Source: Mermis nigrescens (lineage: Eukaryota > Nematoda > Enoplea > Mermithida > Mermithidae). Taken from it: a DNA stretch of 64,000 nt. Below are positions 1-9,369 of this stretch, piece after piece. The notes beneath the pieces are model-generated. The model made no database searches. It was not told where the DNA came from and was given only the letters and a program-made list of their open reading frames with translations. How positions within the stretch are numbered: the stretch's first letter is position 1; each line of letters starts with the position of its first letter. Location of the stretch: contig JAVLUZ010000154.1 in assembly GCA_036768485.1 (NCBI GenBank), forward strand, positions 5,126,724-5,190,723. Direction: 5' to 3'. The position numbers and the translations under genes were made by a program.

Positions 1-23
1 TAAAATGGCTGACCCTGACACTG

Positions 24-247
24 TAGTCTGTTTCACTTAACTTCGCGGTTTTCGTTTGAATTTTCTTGCAAGAATCAGGCTACAAAAGTGGCTTAAAATA
101 ATAATGCAGTAGTGCGATTTGCAGTGGTATACATACGTCTCCATATGACTCGATTTACTGTAGAATATCATATTTACCGTATTAGTTTGAAACGCTTTTG
201 CAGCCACTTTGAATTTTTTCAAGCCCAAACTTAAATGAAACAGACTA
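24..247. mobile_element. TAGTCTGTT foldback MITE
   Basis: TAGTCTGTTTCACTTAACTT at the left, AACTTAAATGAAACAGACTA at the right. The interior is also inverted. One of five members in the window. Confidence 0.78.
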
Positions 248-799
248 TAATTAGTGTTCAGCAAAGCGGAAGAACGAGCGACTCTAGTTTAATCGCGTTC
301 ATTGCACAAAGCCCATCTGAAGACGCAACTCGAGTTTCCTAAACTCGAGTTTCCTACCTACAGTGCAGAGTGGATGGAAGCTTGAACAAATTTTGCTATT
401 TTTCTGAGGTGACAGACTTCAGTAATGAGAATTTTTGATTTTTTCGGCAAAATATTTGTGATTTAAAATTTTCTATCTAAAACACTTTCTTTTTTCATAA
501 TTGGAGCAGTGATTCCTGAGTTTGTTTTTGTTAAAGTAAGCTTAATGTCCCTATCTGGAACAATGGCTAGTTTTCTATGCCGTAGAGTTTAAACTTAATT
601 TTCTTTCAATTTGGTGCAAATTTTGACAAATGTACGAATTTGGTGCATTTGGTGCAAAAAAAAGTTAAATTTGTTACAATTTCGTGCAGAAGTAAATTTT
701 AATTGAGTGCCAGAAATGTGTTTTTCCGACGTTCCTCGACGTCCTGAATCTCATAAAACGTTTGTTGCCGCGCCAAATCTTGATTGCTCTAGTAATAAT
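248..799. other. No feature recognised
   Basis: AT-rich sequence with a short direct repeat (ACTCGAGTTTCCTA twice at about 328-356). No gene or transposon ends seen. Confidence 0.4.
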
Positions 800-925
800 G
801 TAGTTTTAGCGCTCGTTTACCACTCATACCAGTTTTAGAGGTCATTTTGGCCCAAAAAGCTCAATTTTCAAATCCCTTCCTAGACCAGCTGATCAACTCC
901 CTTCTGCCCGGCCATGTTGTGCACC
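800..925 (+). repeat. R-B dispersed repeat, 3' part
   Basis: ATAATGTAGTTTTAGCG, GGTCATTTTGGCCCAAAAAG and GACCAGCTGATC show the end of the R-B family, whose fuller copies are near 8.8, 19.6 and 57.7 kb. Confidence 0.6.
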
Positions 926-1204
926 TATGCTCGCATCGCAACCATGCATGATCTCGGGGAAGCCTTCGATAACTTCAAACGGAGCTTTTACGCTCTAACT
1001 TCTTAATTTATTTGTCTTATTTGCATTCGGAGACACTTAAAAGAATGAGTTCTGGAGGCTGTTTCTCATATTTTCGATGATTAGTTTCTGTTTTCGATAT
1101 GGAGCATCGCATGCTGGATTCTGGCTGGGGGAATTACAACTCAACCCGCCTTACGATGTAAACATCGTAGGCTAAATTCGGGCAGATAAAACCATTCTTT
1201 TTTT

Positions 1205-1355
1205 TAATGTTTTATGTAATGTCAGAATTACGAATCTGACTGTTAGTTTTCTCTATACCCATTAGTTGTATAAAGTTAACACTATTCATCTATTGTTGAT
1301 CTGTAAAGTTTGCAGTACAAATTTATTTTACTTCTAGAGTGTTGCAAAACTTGAA
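1205..1355 (-). repeat. Degenerate satellite (AACTTTACAC unit)
   Basis: Contains CAGAATTACGAATCTGAC, TATACCCATTAGTTG and GTAAAGTTTGC, the reverse form of units at 14.1 kb. It continues after the H3 element. Confidence 0.65.
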
Positions 1356-1399
1356 TATATTTTGGGCCAACCCGTAAATCCTACTAGTGTTTCCCCGGT

Positions 1400-1525
1400 G
1401 GGAGAAACGTTTCTCCCATCAAAATTACCCCCGGAGGGAGAAACGTTTCTCCCGGGAGAAACGTTTCTCCCATCAAAATTTTCCCCGGTGGGAGAAACGT
1501 TTCTCCCGGGAGAAACGTTTCTCCG
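1400..1525. repeat. Array of 18-bp palindromes
   Basis: The perfect palindrome GGGAGAAACGTTTCTCCC occurs about five times, singly or back to back, separated by CATCAAAATT..CCCCGG spacers. Frames of repeated GETFLP or RNVSP across it come from the repeat and are not genes. Confidence 0.85.
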
Positions 1526-1526
1526 G

Positions 1527-2300
1527 GTGTGGTTACCTATGGTTATCATGATTTCACCGTTTCTCCCGTTTCTCCTAGGCTCCGGGTGTGGTTACCATAC
1601 GTGGGCAGCAAGAAAATTCTGGGGGGTGCAAGATTTTTTTGAAGGTCGAAAAATGGCCTTAAAAATGGTGGTATGGCGATAAAAACACCATTTTTCGACG
1701 TTTCTCATCAAGCACTATCCATTGGCATCAAAAAATTGCGAAAAAGACGAAAAAAATTTTCAAAAATTGAATTCTGGGGGGGGGTATTTTGATTTCTGGG
1801 GGGGGTATTTTGGTTTCTGGGGGGGTGCATACCCCCCAAATCCCACGCCCAGGTGTGGTGGTTACCTATGCTTATCATGGTTTCGCCGTTTCTATCGTTT
1901 CTCCCGGACTCCGGGTGTGGTTACCTAAGCGTATCACGGTTTTGCCGTTTCTCCCAGGCTCCGGGTGTGGTTACCTACGTTTATCATGGTTTCGCCGTTT
2001 CTCCCGTTTCTCCCAGTCTCCGGGTGTGGTTACCTATACTTGTCATGGTTTCGCTGTTTCTCCCGTTTCTCCCAGGCTCCCGGTGTGGTTACCTATGCTT
2101 ATTATGGTTCGCCGTTTCTCCCAAGCTCCGGGTGTGGTTACCTATGCTTATCATGGTTTCTCCGTTTCTCCCGTTTCTCCCGGACTCCGGTGTGGTTACC
2201 TATGCTTATCATGGTTTCTCCGTTCTCCCGTTTCTCCCAGGCTCCGGGTGTTGTTACTTATGATTGTCATGGTCCAGGCTCCGTGTGTGGTTACCTATGC
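1527..2300. repeat. Minisatellite, period about 52-60 bp
   Basis: About ten copies of a unit containing CCGGGTGTGGTTACCTATG, CTTATCATGGTTTCGCC and GTTTCTCCCAGGCT. The array is split by an H1 MITE whose target site, GTGGTTAC, is part of the unit. Long plus-strand frames here are artefacts of the repeat. Confidence 0.85.
1596..1857 (-). mobile_element. H1 hAT-type MITE
   Basis: Reverse-orientation copy of the dominant MITE (termini CATACGTGGGCAG and CGCCCAGGTGTG on this strand). Perfect 8-bp TSD GTGGTTAC at 1588-1595 and 1858-1865, inside a minisatellite unit. H1 is non-coding. It has G-rich ends and a conserved AT-rich core. Confidence 0.9.
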
Positions 2301-2372
2301 TTATCATGCTATTTCTTACTCCGTATCTTTTTCATTAGTAGGATTTACGGGTTGGACTTGGGCCTATATTTT

Positions 2373-2748
2373 TATATTATGTTTTGTAAGGTCAGGATTA
2401 CGAATCTGACAGTATATTTTCTTAACACCCAGTAGTTGTGCAAAGTTTACACTTTAAGTTAAGTTTAGTTCCAGAGCGTTACAAAAGCTTTATTTTTTTC
2501 AAAATGTTCCATGTACGATTAACGTCGTCATTACGAATCTGAGTGTAAGCGTTCTTTACACCCAGTAGGTACGTAAAGTTTCAGCTGAAAATATTTAATT
2601 TCTTTAAATAAGATAGGTGATCTTGTTTCAAAAGGATAATGCTGGAATTTTGTTTTCCGCGTTCTTGGGCAGCTGTCATTATTATGGCATGTTACCGTAT
2701 GTATATATTTACTGACTGATTCACTCCTGATGCTAATTAAAAGCAGGG
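2373..2748 (-). repeat. Degenerate satellite and FB-A flank, inverted to 13837-14200
   Basis: GGATTACGAATCTGACAG, CACCCAGTAGTTGTGCAAAG, AGGATAATGCTG and TTGTTTTCCGCGTTCTT all recur in reverse complement at 13840-14120. Confidence 0.75.
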
Positions 2749-2926
2749 CACTAGCAAAGAAAATGCTCTGATGGAACAAAAATGACGTGGAATTACGCAT
2801 CAAAGGACATAAAATGAAGGAAGTTGGAAATATTTGCCTACGTATGCCTATGAAACCTGTAATAATCTACCAAAAATTAGACTTCCGCAAAAAACCCAAA
2901 AAGTTTAAATTCTGCGGCCTGATATA

Positions 2927-3727
2927 CAGGGTGTTTCGAAAAAACGAAACCCATATCCGACCTCGTAACTTTCCAGCGGTTCACTCAATTTTAATGCAAA
3001 TTGCTTTAAACGATAGACAAAAACCTGTGTAAGAAACATTCAAAGTTTCGTATCCGTAGCTTGCTTTGTTCTTGCACAAAGCGCAATTGTGTAAAAGTCA
3101 TTTTTTTCATTAAATACAATGCATGTTAAAAAATAAATCACGTATTTGCAACGTTGTAGTTTTTAATGGAGTAAATATTTTAGAATACAATCTGCTTTAT
3201 TTAAAAGCCTGTTTGTCTAGCTGTTATCCTGTAGACTTTCGTACTAGTTCGCTACTTGGTTCGAGAGTTATTGAGCTTTTGCCAAAGTTCATTCCTTAGG
3301 TCATTCACAAGCGCAAGCAACTCGCTATTCATTTTGTCATTGCTGGCTGAATGGCCGAGGCAGTGACCTTAGGCAAAAGCTCAATAGCTCTTGAACCAAC
3401 AAGCAAAATAATATGAAAATGTAGAGGCAATTAGCTAGATAAATGAGCTTCTGATCAAAGCAGACTGTATTCTAAAGTGTTCACTTGATCTAAAGCTACA
3501 ACATCCCAAACATGGGATTCATTTCTCACAACACATTCTTTTTAATGAAAAAAAACGACTTTTACATAATTGTGCTTTGTATAAGAACAGAGCAAGCTAC
3601 AGGAATGAAACTTTGCAAGTTTCTTTCGAAGGTTTTTGTCTATTGCTTAAAGCAATTAGCATTGAAATTGAGCGAGTTGTTGGAAAGTTAGAAGTCGGAT
3701 ATGGGTTTCGTTTTTTGAAACACCCTG
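2927..3727. mobile_element. Tc1/mariner-like non-coding element (CAGGGTGTT ends)
   Basis: CAGGGTGTTTCGAAAAAACG at the left is inverted at the right (..TTTTTTGAAACACCCTG), with TA on both outer sides. Most of the 800 bp forms one long imperfect palindrome centred near 3330, including GAGAGTTATTGAGCTTTTGCC and its inverse. No transposase. Confidence 0.8.
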
Positions 3728-3978
3728 TATAATACGAACATTTTATTTATTTCTAGAAAAGAAGCGATCACTTATCAAAAACGATATAATGTGCATTCTT
3801 GCGCTAGCATGGCACGCATTGCTATGGGGCAGCAATAAACCAGATATAGTGTGCTTGTCATTAATCATTTATAAAGCCATTGACAATTAACTCAATATTG
3901 ATTATATATTGAAAGAAAAATTTGAAACTGATAATAAACTAAATTGATTGTTAAAATACATCAAGCCTTCCTCGTAAT

Positions 3979-4184
3979 CACACCTGGGCGTGGGCGGTTT
4001 GGGGGTATGCACCCACCCAGAATTCAATTTTTAAAATTTTTTCTTTCAGATTTTTGATGCCAATGGATAGTGCTTCGATGAGAAACATTGAAAAATGGTG
4101 TTTTTTTCGCCATACCATTATTTTTAAGGCCATTTTTTGACCTTTGAAAAATCTGGCACCCCCAGAATCTTGTGCCCACGTACG
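3979..4184 (+). mobile_element. H1 hAT-type MITE
   Basis: Starts CACACCTGGGCGTGGG and ends GCCCACGTACG. Perfect TSD CTCGTAAT. Internally shortened (206 bp). Lies inside the FB-A element at 2749-4387. Confidence 0.88.
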
Positions 4185-4517
4185 CTCGTAATCTCTTTCT
4201 TGAACAAGTGAACAATGTTTTGTGTGTGAAGATAAGCTTTTTTCAGAAGCCGCATTTTATCGGAAGTCTAATTTTAGTAGACTCTCACAACTTTCAAAGG
4301 AATAATTCACAGGCAGTCCGCTCCTTTGTGTCCTTAATGATGCATAATTCCAATTATATTCGTCCTTGTCTCGTCGGAGCATTTGCTATAAGTCCGTTCC
4401 ATTCCAAACGACCCATCTTTTGCTAAAGTCTTATTACTGTATTAGATTTTCACTGCACAAATGGCATCTTCCATTATGTTTTCGTAACTGCTGGTTGGTT
4501 TAAACTCATCTTATTAA

Positions 4518-4931
4518 CAGACACGTAGCTGATCGTCCTATTTTGGGGTGAATGACACCAATTTTTGGGGGGACTGAGCCCAAAAAGGCCAAAAATGGCA
4601 CAAAAATAACTTTTAAAAAGTCCTATTTTTCTGAATTTTTGAGGGGTCCGAACCATACATGGGCAGCAAGAAAATTCTGGGGGGTGCAAGATTTTTCAAA
4701 GGTCAAAAATGGCCTTAAAAATGGTGGTATGGCGGAAAACACTATTTTTCGACGTTTCTCATCGAGCATTATCCATTGGCATCAAAAATTGCGAAAAAAA
4801 CCGAAAAAAATTTCAAAACTTTCATTCTGGGGGGTATTTTGATTTCTGGGGGTATTTTGGTTTCTCGGGGGTGTATACCCCCAAACCCCCACGCCCACGT
4901 GTGGTCCGAACCCCCCAGAGATACGTGCCTG
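4518..4931. mobile_element. H2 hAT-like MITE, interrupted by H1
   Basis: CAGACACGTAGCTGATCG at the left, GATACGTGCCTG at the right. TSD CTTATTAA/CTTATTGA. The H1 copy at 4654-4903 splits it. Confidence 0.78.
4654..4903 (-). mobile_element. H1 hAT-type MITE
   Basis: Reverse copy, CATACATGGGCAG to CGCCCACGTGTG. Perfect TSD GTCCGAAC. Inserted in an H2 element (4518-4931). Confidence 0.9.
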
Positions 4932-5324
4932 CTTATTGATGTTTAATGTGCTTTGCTGAATATGTGGTGCATCTAAGAGACTGCGTCAACAACTTAACTC
5001 GTAAAATATTCGGCTGCAGTAATAAGCCGTAAAGCGAAAATGGGCCGTTTGGAATGGAACAGACTATGTATAGTTAATAGTAATGTTAAAAGCCCTAGAA
5101 CAGCATTATGCATGTGAGGTTTGATTACTTGTTATAAATTTCATGTTCATTGTATTTACCGTGTAATTATAGCTTGGACACGTTGTTTCACTGCTATTAG
5201 TTCATGGTACCAATTTTTATTAAACAAACTTAGCCACGCGATTTTCAATATGGAGTTTCGTTACGCAGAAGGATGGTAGGAAGTAACGATTTACTATCGA
5301 AATGAATTTATTCCCCGCAGGGAA

Positions 5325-5510
5325 TGGGCCGAACCCGGAGGTACTGCAATGCCGGGACGACCCGCGGCAAGGGCGGAGCAAGCTCCACTACCTCGCCAAG
5401 AGTGCAAAAATCAGAATAATCTCATTGTGATCAGTAGATCACGTATCAGAGATTAAGCTGATAAGAACAGAAACTAAACTTTGATCTGAGCAAAAAGCCC
5501 GAGAAGCGAT
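5325..5510 (-). ncRNA. U2 snRNA-like gene, left arm copy
   Basis: A 186-nt sequence collinear with spliceosomal U2 snRNA from end to end. The 5' end is ATCGCTTCTCGG. Stem I follows, then AGATCAAAG, CTGTTCTTATCAG and stem IIa/loop (ATCAGCTTAATCTCTGAT). A stem IIb (GTGATC..GATCAC) comes next, with different bases but intact pairing. The Sm-like site is CTGATTTTTG, stem III is GGAGCTTGCTCC and stem IV is CCGGCATTGCAGTACC. It ends GGTTCGGCCCA. U2 is the snRNA that pairs with the intron branch site. Here the branch-recognition stretch reads TTTAGTTT where U2 normally has TGTAGTAT, so pairing would change. It may be a functional variant, a transposon-borne pseudogene or a SINE-like derivative. Confidence 0.85.
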
Positions 5511-5544
5511 ACAAGATGAAAATAATACTGCTCATATACTGAAG

Positions 5545-5568
5545 TTGAAACATCTTTTCTACGGGTTT
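5545..5568 (-). promoter_or_regulatory. PSE-like conserved block upstream of left U2-like gene
   Basis: On the minus strand the block AAACCCGTAGAAAAGATG followed by TTTCAA lies about 35 to 58 nt before the U2-like 5' end. The same block lies at the same distance before the right copy, although nearby bases have diverged. Insect snRNA genes need a proximal sequence element at roughly -60 to -40. I infer a PSE from position and conservation; the sequence does not obviously match the Drosophila PSEA. Confidence 0.45.
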
Positions 5569-5958
5569 TACTTATTTTGGAATTGAATGCCATGAAAAGG
5601 TGCTGATGACGTCACAAAACCGGGTACTGCGCAGCTATGTATGTATGCTTAAAACTTACGCGGAAGAGTGCTATTCCAGGATAAAACAGTAGGATAATAG
5701 GGCGGAATAAAATATTTCGGTATCACAGAAAGCGGAATAAACAGTGATATTCCAGGGATAAAGTTTGTATGAAAGAACGCGGAATAGCGCCGTTGCAGGC
5801 GCTAACCTCGGAATAAAACGGCGGAATAAAAATAAATGGTATGACAAAAGACTGAATAAATTATCTCGAGAATAAAAACGGCCACTTTTATTCCGCTATT
5901 TTATATCTGGTCTGCGAAGGTATAAACGGAGGAATCACGACCAATTGCTTTGAGTCGG

Positions 5959-6484
5959 ATGCGAAAGATGGACGTTATAAATTTTTTAAATCATTCTGGA
6001 AATGAAGAAGTTCTGAAAAATTCTGAAAATGAAGAAGAGATCGTCGGTAGTGTTACAACCATATCACGAAAAAATCCTTCCGAAATTTACACGGAGCAGG
6101 ATTTTGTTATTCGTTATCGTTTTCAAAAAGCAACTGTGAGGATGTTGATTGATCGATTAAGTCCATGTATCAATCGGACTACTATGCGTCACCAGCACAC
6201 CTGGGCGTGGGGGTTTGGGGGTATGCACCCCCAGAAACCAAATACCCCCAGAAATCAAAATACCCCCCCCCCAGAATTCAATTTTTGAAATTTTTTCCCG
6301 TTTTTTTCTCAATTTTTTGATGTTAATGGATAGTGCTTGATGAGAAACGTCGAAAAATAGTGTTTTTATCGCCATACCACCATTTTTAAGGCCATTTTTC
6401 GACCTTCAAAAAAATCTTGCATCCCCCCCCCAAATTTTCTTGCTGCCCACGTATGGTCACCAGTCACTTAGCCCAGAAACACAA
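5959..6484 (+). pseudogene. PIF/Harbinger transposase, exon 1 (split by a MITE)
   Basis: This is the N-terminal part of a HARBI1-like transposase. ATG at 5959 (or 5968) opens an acidic stretch, then IYTEQDFVIRYRFQKATVRM and LIDRLSPCINRT, the helical region typical before the catalytic domain. An H1 MITE (6196-6455) with its duplicated GTCACCAG interrupts the codons. Removing 6196-6463 gives MRHQSLSPETQ, the conserved motif expected there. The exon ends at ACACAA|GTAAGA (6484). Joining to 9370 loses the frame by one base, as if a G had been lost at the donor, so the gene is broken in at least two ways here. Confidence 0.8.
6196..6455 (+). mobile_element. H1 hAT-type MITE inside transposase exon 1
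   Basis: Full-length 260-bp copy, CACACCTGGGCGTG to CCCACGTATG. Perfect TSD GTCACCAG. Removing the element and one TSD restores the transposase codons, which fixes the MITE ends at the base level. Confidence 0.95.
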
Positions 6485-7200
6485 GTAAGATAAACCATTT
6501 TTACTTTCGCATTTCTAGAATTTTGAATGACTGACAAAAACAATAGTCGAATACATTCATAAATAAATCGAATTCGTCGAACCAGCGGCATTGTTGTGAT
6601 TCAATAATGTGTAGTCAGTAACGCTCGTCTGGTGCAAATGATGGAAATTCGGTGGGGCTGAAGCTGAGCTTGACATTCTGAATGCGTCTGAAACTCATTA
6701 ATTCTTTAAAAATTCAAATTTCGTGTAACTGGTAAAGATTATTTCAGTTTATTTCTGATTCGCTCAGGATATTCTTTTCAAGCCTCAGAAATTCTTACAA
6801 GAACATTGAAGTGCATTTACTATGTATGTATGTACGAAGCTCAATTTTTACACTTATTACCTTTTTTAAGATTATTGACAAGTTTTTTGTCAGTTTCTCA
6901 ATTTTTATCATTTACATTGTGTGCTAGACGTACTCGCAGCCAACTCGCACACGTTTGTCAGCCCCATCTTCAAAATTAAATGAAATAGGAGTCTAATTAG
7001 AAAAAAATTAGCTCATGCGCACCTAATTTTGCTTTTATTTTTTCCCCATTTTAAAGATGTCAGAAAAGTTTCGTAAGTCAAATAAAGTATCAGAAAAGCT
7101 TACAGCATGGATGACATCCATCATTTTACTCTAACTGCAGAAAAATTTGGGAAAAAAGAAAAAAAATTATTCAGCGGAGGTTCCTTTCACCGACCCGATA
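6485..7200. other. Intron-like interior of the Harbinger element, nothing recognised
   Basis: AT-rich sequence between transposase exon 1 and the 3' end of the Myb-like gene. It would be the 3' UTR of the Myb-like gene on the minus strand. No repeat or frame recognised. Confidence 0.4.
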
Positions 7201-7520
7201 TTACCTGGAAACATTGATAGGCAAAACTGCGTTCATATTCAGATAATAATCGGCTTTGGCCTTCGACGCTCTTATTTCTTCTCTAATAGCTTCCATCTTC
7301 AGATCATGTTCTTCAATCATATGCTGCTTCTTCAGATTGATAAGCGACTCTTTTTCAGTAAATTCGCGCTTTATCACACTGATTTGTGCGTTGTCGATAG
7401 CTCGTAGTTTCTTGAATAATCGATCTTCGTAGGGCGTAGAAGTTTCAAAGTTTTCTATAGTGGACTCAGGAGTTTCGTCTTCTAATTGTTCCGGAGTTGC
7501 TTCAACGTTCTGAGTGACAT
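7201..7520 (-). pseudogene. Harbinger Myb/SANT-like protein, exon 3 (coiled-coil C-terminus)
   Basis: The last exon opens after TTTAAAGCAG and runs 105 codons to TAA at 7203-7201. An acidic linker (DVTQNVEATPEQLEDE) leads to a long charged helix containing LKKQHMIEEHDLKMEAIREE, then NMNAVLPINVSR. This is the usual coiled-coil tail through which these proteins dimerise or bind the transposase. The exon itself is intact. The gene is called a pseudogene only because of the exon 1 frameshift. Confidence 0.82.
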
Positions 7521-8194
7521 CTGCTTTAAAAAATCAATAAAATCAGTCCAGCGAAATGAGAAATAATTCATTTTTACGATGCACGAGCTTGATCGCGAGA
7601 TTATATAATGTTAAATCGCGTTTTTGAAACTAAGCTATGAAATCTTCTCACTCGCGTAGACTCCTACTCCCAGAAGAATAACACTCAATCTTTCTTTTTC
7701 GTGCATTTTATATTTTGTGTATTTTACATATTTTATTCAATTTAAAGTTAATTTTTATGTTTTATAATAATGCTTTCATATCTCTAGTCTACTTATTATA
7801 TATACTTTATTTCCAACATTTCTTCAATATTTTTCATCAAATACGAGCGTAAATAATTTTTATCTGTCAAAGTAAAATAAATCATAAAATTTGCTCGGGC
7901 AAATGTTTAATTGTGCCATTCTAGCTTGCATTCATTAAGCAAGGAGGTAAGGGATTGGACGTAACCAAAATGCACAGCATGGCCGGCACAGGGTGGTGGT
8001 CACTCCGGTCTGGCGGGTCATTCATTGAACAAATACGGCCGCTAACACTCGTTTTACTCTTAAAATAACGTAAAAACTATGTTAATCAACAGTATTTGAT
8101 CATTTTCAAGCACTTTTGCGGGAAAAATAATGCTTGACCTTTATTTAGCCTAATTTTTCCCAGGTAATTTTCTATTTTTTATTCTGGAACTCAC
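7521..8194. other. Myb-like gene intron 2, nothing further recognised
   Basis: AT-rich intron of the minus-strand Myb-like gene between GTGAGT (8194) and TTTAAAGCAG. No coding or repeat structure was seen. Confidence 0.5.
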
Positions 8195-8363
8195 CGGAAT
8201 CAAATAAATCCGCATCATCGTCAAATTCATTCTCGATCCTCTCGAACTGCGATGGAATCATCTCGAATATCTTCTTGTAAATATCAGGCATTTCAGCAGG
8301 CGGAGGACCACCACCAGTTGCTTTCAATTTTTTGCGATAATCACACACTTTAGCTTTGGTTTC
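8195..8363 (-). pseudogene. Harbinger Myb/SANT-like protein, exon 2
   Basis: An exon between TTTTCAATTAAG and a GTGAGT donor, phase 0 in and phase 1 out. It reads ETKAKVCDYRKKLKATGGGP and PPAEMPDIYKKIFEMIPSQF. The TGGGPP signature right after the Myb/SANT domain is characteristic of NAIF1-like and Harbinger Myb proteins. Its phases join exon 1 (10370) and exon 3 (7520) exactly. No defect is visible in this exon. It lies in the transposase intron on the other strand. Confidence 0.85.
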
Positions 8364-8519
8364 CTTAATTGAAAACCTTTTTTAACCAAAATACTTTGCA
8401 CAAGCTTGACATGATAGGAACAAAATGTGAAACATAGATCTCGTATTTTAATTTTAGCGAGTAAGAAAATAAGCGAGCGAACCAGACATGGACATGGGGG
8501 TTTGGGGGGGGGGCTGGAC

Positions 8520-8715
8520 CATACGTGGGCAGCACTAAAATTATGGGGGTGCAAGATTTTTCAAAGGTCAAAAATGGCCTTAAAAATGGTAGTATCGTGA
8601 AAAAACACCATTTTTCAACGTTTCTCATCGAGCACTATCCATTGGCACCAAGCAATTGCGAAAAAACATTGGTTTCTGGGGGTGCATAGCCCCAAAACCC
8701 CCACGACCAGGTGTG
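8520..8715 (-). mobile_element. H1 hAT-type MITE
   Basis: Reverse copy, CATACGTGGGCAG to ACCAGGTGTG. TSD GGCTGGAC/GTCTGGAC. It follows a fragment (about 8490-8511, GGACATGGGGGTTTGGGG) that looks like the left end of an older H1 copy. Confidence 0.8.
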
Positions 8716-8723
8716 GTCTGGAC

Positions 8724-8975
8724 TCTAAGACCCCCAAAATGGAAAAACTGGAAATTTTCTTAGGAGAATCAGGCAAAATGAAGGTTAAAAAATGAATAAA
8801 AATTGTAATTTTTATTCAAAAGTGCTTTTAAATTGATCGAAAACTATGAAATAACGTAGTTTTAACGGTATTTTAGCGTTTTTACCAGTCATTTGGCCCG
8901 AAAAGCTCAATTCTTGACCCCCCAGACCGGCTGACCCCCACATCGGTCATGCTGTACATATATGATCACGACCAT
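8724..8975 (+). repeat. R-B dispersed repeat
   Basis: Runs from CCCCAAAATGGAAAAACTGG through AACGTAGTTTTAACGG and CAGACCGGCTGACCCCC to CGGTCATGCTGTACATAT. Lies in the transposase intron. Confidence 0.7.
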
Positions 8976-8999
8976 TAGATCCAAAAATTATTCTAAAGT

Positions 9000-9280
9000 G
9001 CCTTTTGCGTTTATGAACAATGGGTTGGGTATGCGTAAGCACCATTTTTTGACGTTCTGACGGTGCTTTTTCCGTTGTGAAAATTTAAATTTGAGAAAAA
9101 TTTGAAAAAATCGAATAAATAGAACAAATTACAGTCAAAAATAGGAATAGCCTAAAATTTGACATTTTTGAGCTAAAAGATCATTAAAAACGCTTAAAAC
9201 AAACCCTTTTCTACGATTCTTTTGGAAAATCGAAAAATCACGAGGGCTAACCCTTCAAACTTCCAAGATCTTGTATCCTA
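9000..9280 (+). repeat. R-F dispersed repeat (worn)
   Basis: GTGCTTTTTCCGTTGTG..AAATTACAGTCAAAAATAGG..AAAATTTGACATTTTTGAGC. Same order as other R-F copies, but the GGCGCGAAGCGCC core is lost. Confidence 0.55.
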
Positions 9281-9369
9281 ATCGACTAAATATTTCCCAC
9301 GAAAGTTTGATTAAAATTTCAAAACTGTTAGTTGCTTAGGTATATAAAAAACATGATTTTAATGGCAAG

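Larger units (their letters stand above)
1364..2364. mobile_element. H3: element with 8-bp TSD carrying a minisatellite
   Basis: GGGCCAACCCGTAAATCCTA at the left is inverted at the right (TAGGATTTACGGGTTGG..GGGCC). It is flanked by the exact 8-bp duplication TATATTTT (1356-1363 and 2365-2372). The inside is almost all tandem repeats. An H1 MITE (1596-1857) inserted later. No coding capacity. It interrupts the degenerate satellite seen on both sides. Confidence 0.75.
2749..4387. mobile_element. FB-A foldback element, copy 1 (nested insertions)
   Basis: The left arm (CACTAGCAAAGAAAATGCTC.. to TTCTGCGGCC) is inverted at about 4240-4387. In between sit a CAGGGTGTT element (2927-3727) and an H1 MITE (3979-4184). 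Without them the element would be about 0.6 kb. Non-coding. Confidence 0.78.
4389..5066. mobile_element. TAGTCTGTT-like foldback holding an H2 and an H1 insertion
   Basis: AGTCCGTTCCATTCCAAACG is inverted at the right as CGTTTGGAATGGAACAGACT. The H2 element 4518-4931 fills most of it. Confidence 0.65.
5217..5935 (+). repeat. Left long inverted repeat of the Harbinger-type element
   Basis: Read outside to inside it holds AAACTTAGCCACGCGATTTT, the U2-like gene (5325-5510, reverse strand), a conserved upstream block, a TGACGTCA palindrome (5607-5614) and an array of GGAATAAAA / TATTCCGC / GTATGACA motifs (about 5660-5900). The reverse complement of 11612-12556 has the same parts in the same order. 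Similarity is high in the U2 part and clearly lower in the outer and inner parts. Confidence 0.85.

Noticed and set aside
1362..2435. Several overlapping long frames in the first 2.5 kb (GETFLP, RNVSP, VVTYAYHGF repeats)
   Set aside because: They are produced by the palindrome array and minisatellite, occur in several frames at once, and have no start or splice context.
3265..3395. GGTTCGAGAG looked like a tRNA B box
   Set aside because: It is part of the palindromic centre of the CAGGGTGTT element and is matched by its inverse. There is no A box at the right distance.
5296..5410. GC-rich stretch first read as a CpG-like promoter or rRNA fragment
   Set aside because: The reverse complement reads as the 3' half of U2 snRNA with stems III and IV, which explains it fully.
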